Assembly (NCBI GenBank): GCA_943908365.1
Contig: CALTTH010000009.1
Coordinates: forward strand, 1 to 64,000
Direction of reading: 5' to 3'
Source of the DNA: an uncultured Hyphomicrobiales bacterium
GTDB lineage: Bacteria; Pseudomonadota; Alphaproteobacteria; Rhizobiales; Rhizobiaceae
Length of the DNA: 64,000 bases
Shown here: positions 61,657 to 64,000 of the stretch, one piece after another
Position numbering within the stretch: the stretch's first letter is position 1
Layout: every line of letters starts with the position of its first letter
Program-made: the position numbers and the translations under genes
The notes under the pieces: model-generated
The model's input: only the letters and a program-made list of their open reading frames with translations
What the model was told of the DNA's origin: nothing
Database searches by the model: none

Positions 61657-62859
61657 ATGGCCTTCCTTGCCGACATTCTCTCCCGCGTAAAGCCATCCGC
61701 CACCATCGCCGTTTCGCAGAAAGCTCGCGAACTTCAGGCACAGGGTCGCGATGTGATTGGCCTTGGCGCCGGCGAGCCGGATTTCGATACGCCCGATAAT
61801 ATCAAGGAAGCAGCCATTGCCGCTATCAAAGCGGGCAAGACGAAATACACGCCTGTCTCCGGTATTCCGGAACTGCGCAAGGCGATTGCCGAAAAGTTCA
61901 AGCGCGAGAACGGTCTGAACTACAAGCCCGAGCAGACGATTGTCGGCACCGGTGGAAAGCAGATTCTTTTCAACGCCTTCATGGCAACCCTTAACCCGGG
62001 CGACGAAGTCGTTATTCCAGCACCTTACTGGGTGAGCTACCCGGAAATGGTGGCGATCTGCGGCGGCACGCCGGTTTTTGTCAACACCACGCTGGAAGAC
62101 AACTTCAAACTGAAGCCGGAAGCGCTTGAAAAGGCGATCACGCCGAAGACCAAGTGGTTCATCTTCAACTCGCCATCCAACCCGTCGGGTGCGGCTTACA
62201 GCCACGACGAACTGAAGGCGTTGACCGATGTTCTCGTCAAGCATCCGCATGTGTGGATCCTGACCGACGACATGTACGAGCACCTGACCTATGGCGACTT
62301 CAAGTTCGTGACGCCGGTGGAAGTGGAGCCTTCGCTCTATGACCGCACGCTGACGATGAACGGCGTTTCCAAGGCCTACGCCATGACTGGCTGGCGTATC
62401 GGCTATGCAGCCGGTCCGCTGCAACTGATCAAGGCGATGGACATGATCCAGGGCCAGCAAACTTCGGGTGCCACGTCTATTGCCCAATGGGCAGCCGTCG
62501 AGGCTCTGAACGGTAACCAGGACTTCATCCCGGCCAACAAGAAGATCTTCGAAGGCCGTCGTGACCTCGTCGTCTCCATGCTGAACCAGGCCAAGGGCAT
62601 CAACTGCCCGGTTCCAGAGGGCGCGTTCTACGTCTACCCGTCCTGCGCCGGTCTGATCGGCAAGACGGCGCCGTCCGGCAAGGTGATCGAGACCGACGAG
62701 GATTTCGTCACCGAGCTTCTGGAAACGGAAGGTGTCGCTGTCGTTCACGGCTCCGCCTTCGGTCTTGGCCCGAACTTCCGCATTTCCTACGCGACGTCGG
62801 AAAAGCTTCTGGAAGAGGCCTGCAACCGCATTCAGCGTTTTTGCGCCAATTGCCGCTAA
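61657..62859 (+). CDS. aatA: Aspartate aminotransferase, PLP class I
   Basis: Interconverts aspartate/oxaloacetate and glutamate/2-oxoglutarate. 400 residues from ATG 61657 (AGGA upstream); longer frame not needed. YTPVSGIPELRKAIAEKF, the NSPSNPSGAAY loop and the PLP lysine (Lys239) in SKAYAMTGWRIGY are class I hallmarks of the alphaproteobacterial AatA subgroup. May also act on prephenate in some relatives. Followed by an intrinsic terminator. Confidence 0.95.
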   Translation: MAFLADILSRVKPSATIAVSQKARELQAQGRDVIGLGAGEPDFDTPDNIKEAAIAAIKAGKTKYTPVSGIPELRKAIAEKFKRENGLNYKPEQTIVGTGGKQILFNAFMATLNPGDEVVIPAPYWVSYPEMVAICGGTPVFVNTTLEDNFKLKPEALEKAITPKTKWFIFNSPSNPSGAAYSHDELKALTDVLVKHPHVWILTDDMYEHLTYGDFKFVTPVEVEPSLYDRTLTMNGVSKAYAMTGWRIGYAAGPLQLIKAMDMIQGQQTSGATSIAQWAAVEALNGNQDFIPANKKIFEGRRDLVVSMLNQAKGINCPVPEGAFYVYPSCAGLIGKTAPSGKVIETDEDFVTELLETEGVAVVHGSAFGLGPNFRISYATSEKLLEEACNRIQRFCANCR

Positions 62860-62884
62860 GCCTTGATATGATTGAATGAAATGG

Positions 62885-62910
62885 ACCCGGCAGCGATGCC
62901 GGGTTTTTTT
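62885..62910 (+). terminator. Intrinsic terminator of the aminotransferase
   Basis: Stem ACCCGGCA / TGCCGGGT with loop GCGA, followed by six further T. Confidence 0.92.
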
Positions 62911-63088
62911 ATGCGGCTACTTTTAGCGGATCGGGGCGAGCGAACTCCGACTTTGGAAAAGCTTGGTGCGGATCAGCCCCTTGGGATCTCGCCCGGTTGA
63001 GAACGCGCCAGCCTCAAAGGCCACGCTATCAGAGGCTGGTCGAAGTCCCATTCTCCATCAATCGTCAGCAGTCGCATTACTGCCGCCC

Positions 63089-63117
63089 TTGACAAACCCT
63101 ATGGTGTTCGTCAATTG
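63089..63117 (+). promoter_or_regulatory. Candidate promoter of the DUF1348-TetR pair
   Basis: A perfect TTGACA (63089-63094) followed after 17 nt by CAATTG, a weak -10. The inverted repeat starting at 63112 covers the -10, as expected for repression. Confidence 0.5.
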
Positions 63118-63154
63118 TACCGATCGGTAAAACAATTACCATTCGGTACAATTG
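63112..63154. promoter_or_regulatory. TetR-type operator, 19-bp inverted repeat
   Basis: Arms CAATTGTACCGATCGGTAA and TTACCATTCGGTACAATTG with a 5-nt centre and only two mismatches. Each arm itself has an ACCGATCGGT-like sub-dyad, so two repressor dimers may bind. It overlaps the -10 region and ends 20 nt before the DUF1348 start. Confidence 0.7.
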
Positions 63155-63173
63155 TGATTCATAGGAGATCAGC

Positions 63174-63638
63174 ATGTCACGTCCCCCAATTCCCCCTTTC
63201 ACCCGCGAGACCGCCATCGAAAAAGTTCGCCTGGCCGAAGACGGCTGGAACACCAGAGATGCGGCGAAAGTCGCACTTGCCTATACGCTCGACACCCGTT
63301 GGCGGAACCGCGTTGAATTTGCGCGCAATCGGGAAAAAGCTCAGGCATTTCTCATACGCAAGTGGAACAAGGAGCACGAGTACCGCCTCATAAAGGAGCT
63401 TTGGGCTTTCACCGATAACCGCATCGCGGTACGGTATGCGTATGAATATCGCGACGATGGCGGCCAATGGTACCGTGCTTATGGCAACGAGAACTGGGAA
63501 TTCGCAGAGGACGGCCTGATGGCGCATAGACACGCGAGTATCAATGAGATGCCGATTGCAGAAAGCGATCGCTTGTTCCACTGGCCGCTGGGCCGTCGGC
63601 CGGATGATCACGCCAGCCTTAGCGATCTGGGCCTCTGA
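63174..63638 (+). CDS. DUF1348 (SnoaL-like) protein
   Basis: Protein of 154 residues of the nuclear-transport-factor-2-like fold. DUF1348 core: RLAEDGWNTRDAAKVALAYTLDTRWRNRVEF, REKAQAFLIRKWNKEHEYRLIKELWAFTDNRIAVRYAYEYRDD and AYGNENWEF. No enzymatic role is established. GGAG lies 6 nt upstream of ATG 63174. Likely repressed by the TetR gene 2 nt downstream. Confidence 0.9.
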   Translation: MSRPPIPPFTRETAIEKVRLAEDGWNTRDAAKVALAYTLDTRWRNRVEFARNREKAQAFLIRKWNKEHEYRLIKELWAFTDNRIAVRYAYEYRDDGGQWYRAYGNENWEFAEDGLMAHRHASINEMPIAESDRLFHWPLGRRPDDHASLSDLGL

Positions 63639-63640
63639 TC

Positions 63641-64000
63641 ATGGCCCGTGTTGTCAGCGAAAGAGCCGATGCCATAGGTCCCTTGGCCGAGGTGTTTCGC
63701 GAATATGGTTATGAAGGCGCAAGCCTTGCCCTGATCGGCAAGGCGACCGGTCTTGGCAAAGGCAGCCTTTACCACTTCTTCCCGAATGGAAAGGAGGAGA
63801 TGGTGCGGGCTGTTCTCGATGATATCAGCCAATGGTTTGAGAATGCCATATACGCGCCACTGCGCAACGAACCCGACGCCAATGGTGCCATCCGTGCCAT
63901 GCTTGCCTCGACGGACCAATATTTCAGGACTGGCAGGCGCGTGTGCCTTGTTGGAGCCTTGGCGGTGGCCAATACACGGGACCGTTTTGCGCAAGCCATC
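63641..64000 (+). CDS. TetR-family repressor, 3' end outside the window
   Basis: Translation from ATG 63641 runs open to the window edge (120 residues). N-terminal HTH: PLAEVFREYGYEGASLALIGKATGLGKGSLYHFFPNGKEEM. The ligand domain begins at about residue 58. Starts 2 nt after DUF1348, so probably coupled; it should bind the inverted repeat at 63112-63154 and regulate both genes. Confidence 0.88.
   Translation, partial: MARVVSERADAIGPLAEVFREYGYEGASLALIGKATGLGKGSLYHFFPNGKEEMVRAVLDDISQWFENAIYAPLRNEPDANGAIRAMLASTDQYFRTGRRVCLVGALAVANTRDRFAQAI

Larger units (their letters stand above)
62860..63173. other. 314-nt intergenic region
   Basis: Holds the aminotransferase terminator and, at its end, the promoter and operator of the DUF1348-TetR pair. 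No ORF or RNA gene seen between. Confidence 0.5.

Noticed and set aside
1..64000. tRNA, rRNA, CRISPR, prophage or insertion sequence
   Set aside because: Read across all gaps; found no cloverleaf, repeat-spacer array, transposase or integrase, and no genomic-island signature.

Overview
The window reads as chromosomal DNA of an alphaproteobacterium of the Rhizobiaceae, most like the Agrobacterium/Rhizobium group. The case rests on high GC, protein sequences of rhizobial type (two-gene MaoC pair, DUF1285, DUF1236, ExoD, MidA, rplY with an acidic tail), petA/petB/petC as three separate genes, a MarR/OmpR pair of the PetP/PetR kind, and short intergenic palindromic repeats of the rhizobial RIME type. 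I see no rRNA, tRNA, CRISPR array, insertion sequence, integrase or phage gene. Genes are densely packed and often overlap by ATGA.

Layout. 1-1.2 kb: 3' part of an MFS carrier. 1.2-1.8 kb: RelE-type toxin with Xre antitoxin. 1.8-9.1 kb: one minus-strand operon, moxR - DUF58 - DUF4159 membrane protein - glutamine-amidotransferase-like membrane protein - GNAT. 9.4-11.9 kb: DUF1285, CoA-type Nudix hydrolase and CCA-adding-type nucleotidyltransferase. 12-17.8 kb: signalling block (GGDEF-EAL protein, CheW, soluble double-PAS chemoreceptor, LuxR solo). 18-21.7 kb: hemF, Na/phosphate symporter, trmL. 21.9-26.1 kb: an 18-codon leader ORF and two related ABC exporters. 26.2-30.3 kb: endonuclease/phosphatase-fold protein and the cytochrome bc1 operon petABC. 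30.3-36 kb: GFA protein, apt, methyltransferase, MaoC pair, ychF, ExoD-like protein, pth. 36.1-40.2 kb: an orphan periplasmic solute-binding protein behind a membrane GGDEF-EAL protein, both lying between pth and rplY. 40.4-45.7 kb: GAF/Fis regulator, aldehyde dehydrogenase, GT39-like transferase and PAP2 phosphatase. 45.7-52.4 kb: prs, lipoprotein, M24-fold protein, pgeF, midA, lgt, ubiK. 52.8-57.3 kb: YbjN, proC, CsaA-like protein, histidine kinase, petR-like and petP-like regulators. 57.5-64 kb: SH3/DUF1236 protein, metallo-beta-lactamase-fold hydrolase, cspA, EamA carrier, small membrane protein, aspartate aminotransferase, DUF1348 and a TetR gene cut by the window end.

Respiration is a recurring theme: bc1 complex, heme synthesis (HemF), ubiquinone synthesis factor (UbiK), complex I assembly factor (MidA), and a PetP/PetR-like regulatory pair. 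Cyclic-di-GMP and chemotaxis signalling is the second theme.

The two most novel-looking items are: (1) an 18-codon ORF at 21931-21987 with a perfect Shine-Dalgarno and an R-Y-R-L-P motif at residues 6-10, the layout of macrolide-stalling leader peptides, upstream of the ABC exporters; (2) the GGDEF-EAL/orphan solute-binding protein pair at 36116-39261, which recalls the NspS-MbaA ligand-sensing system. Both are inferences from sequence and layout.
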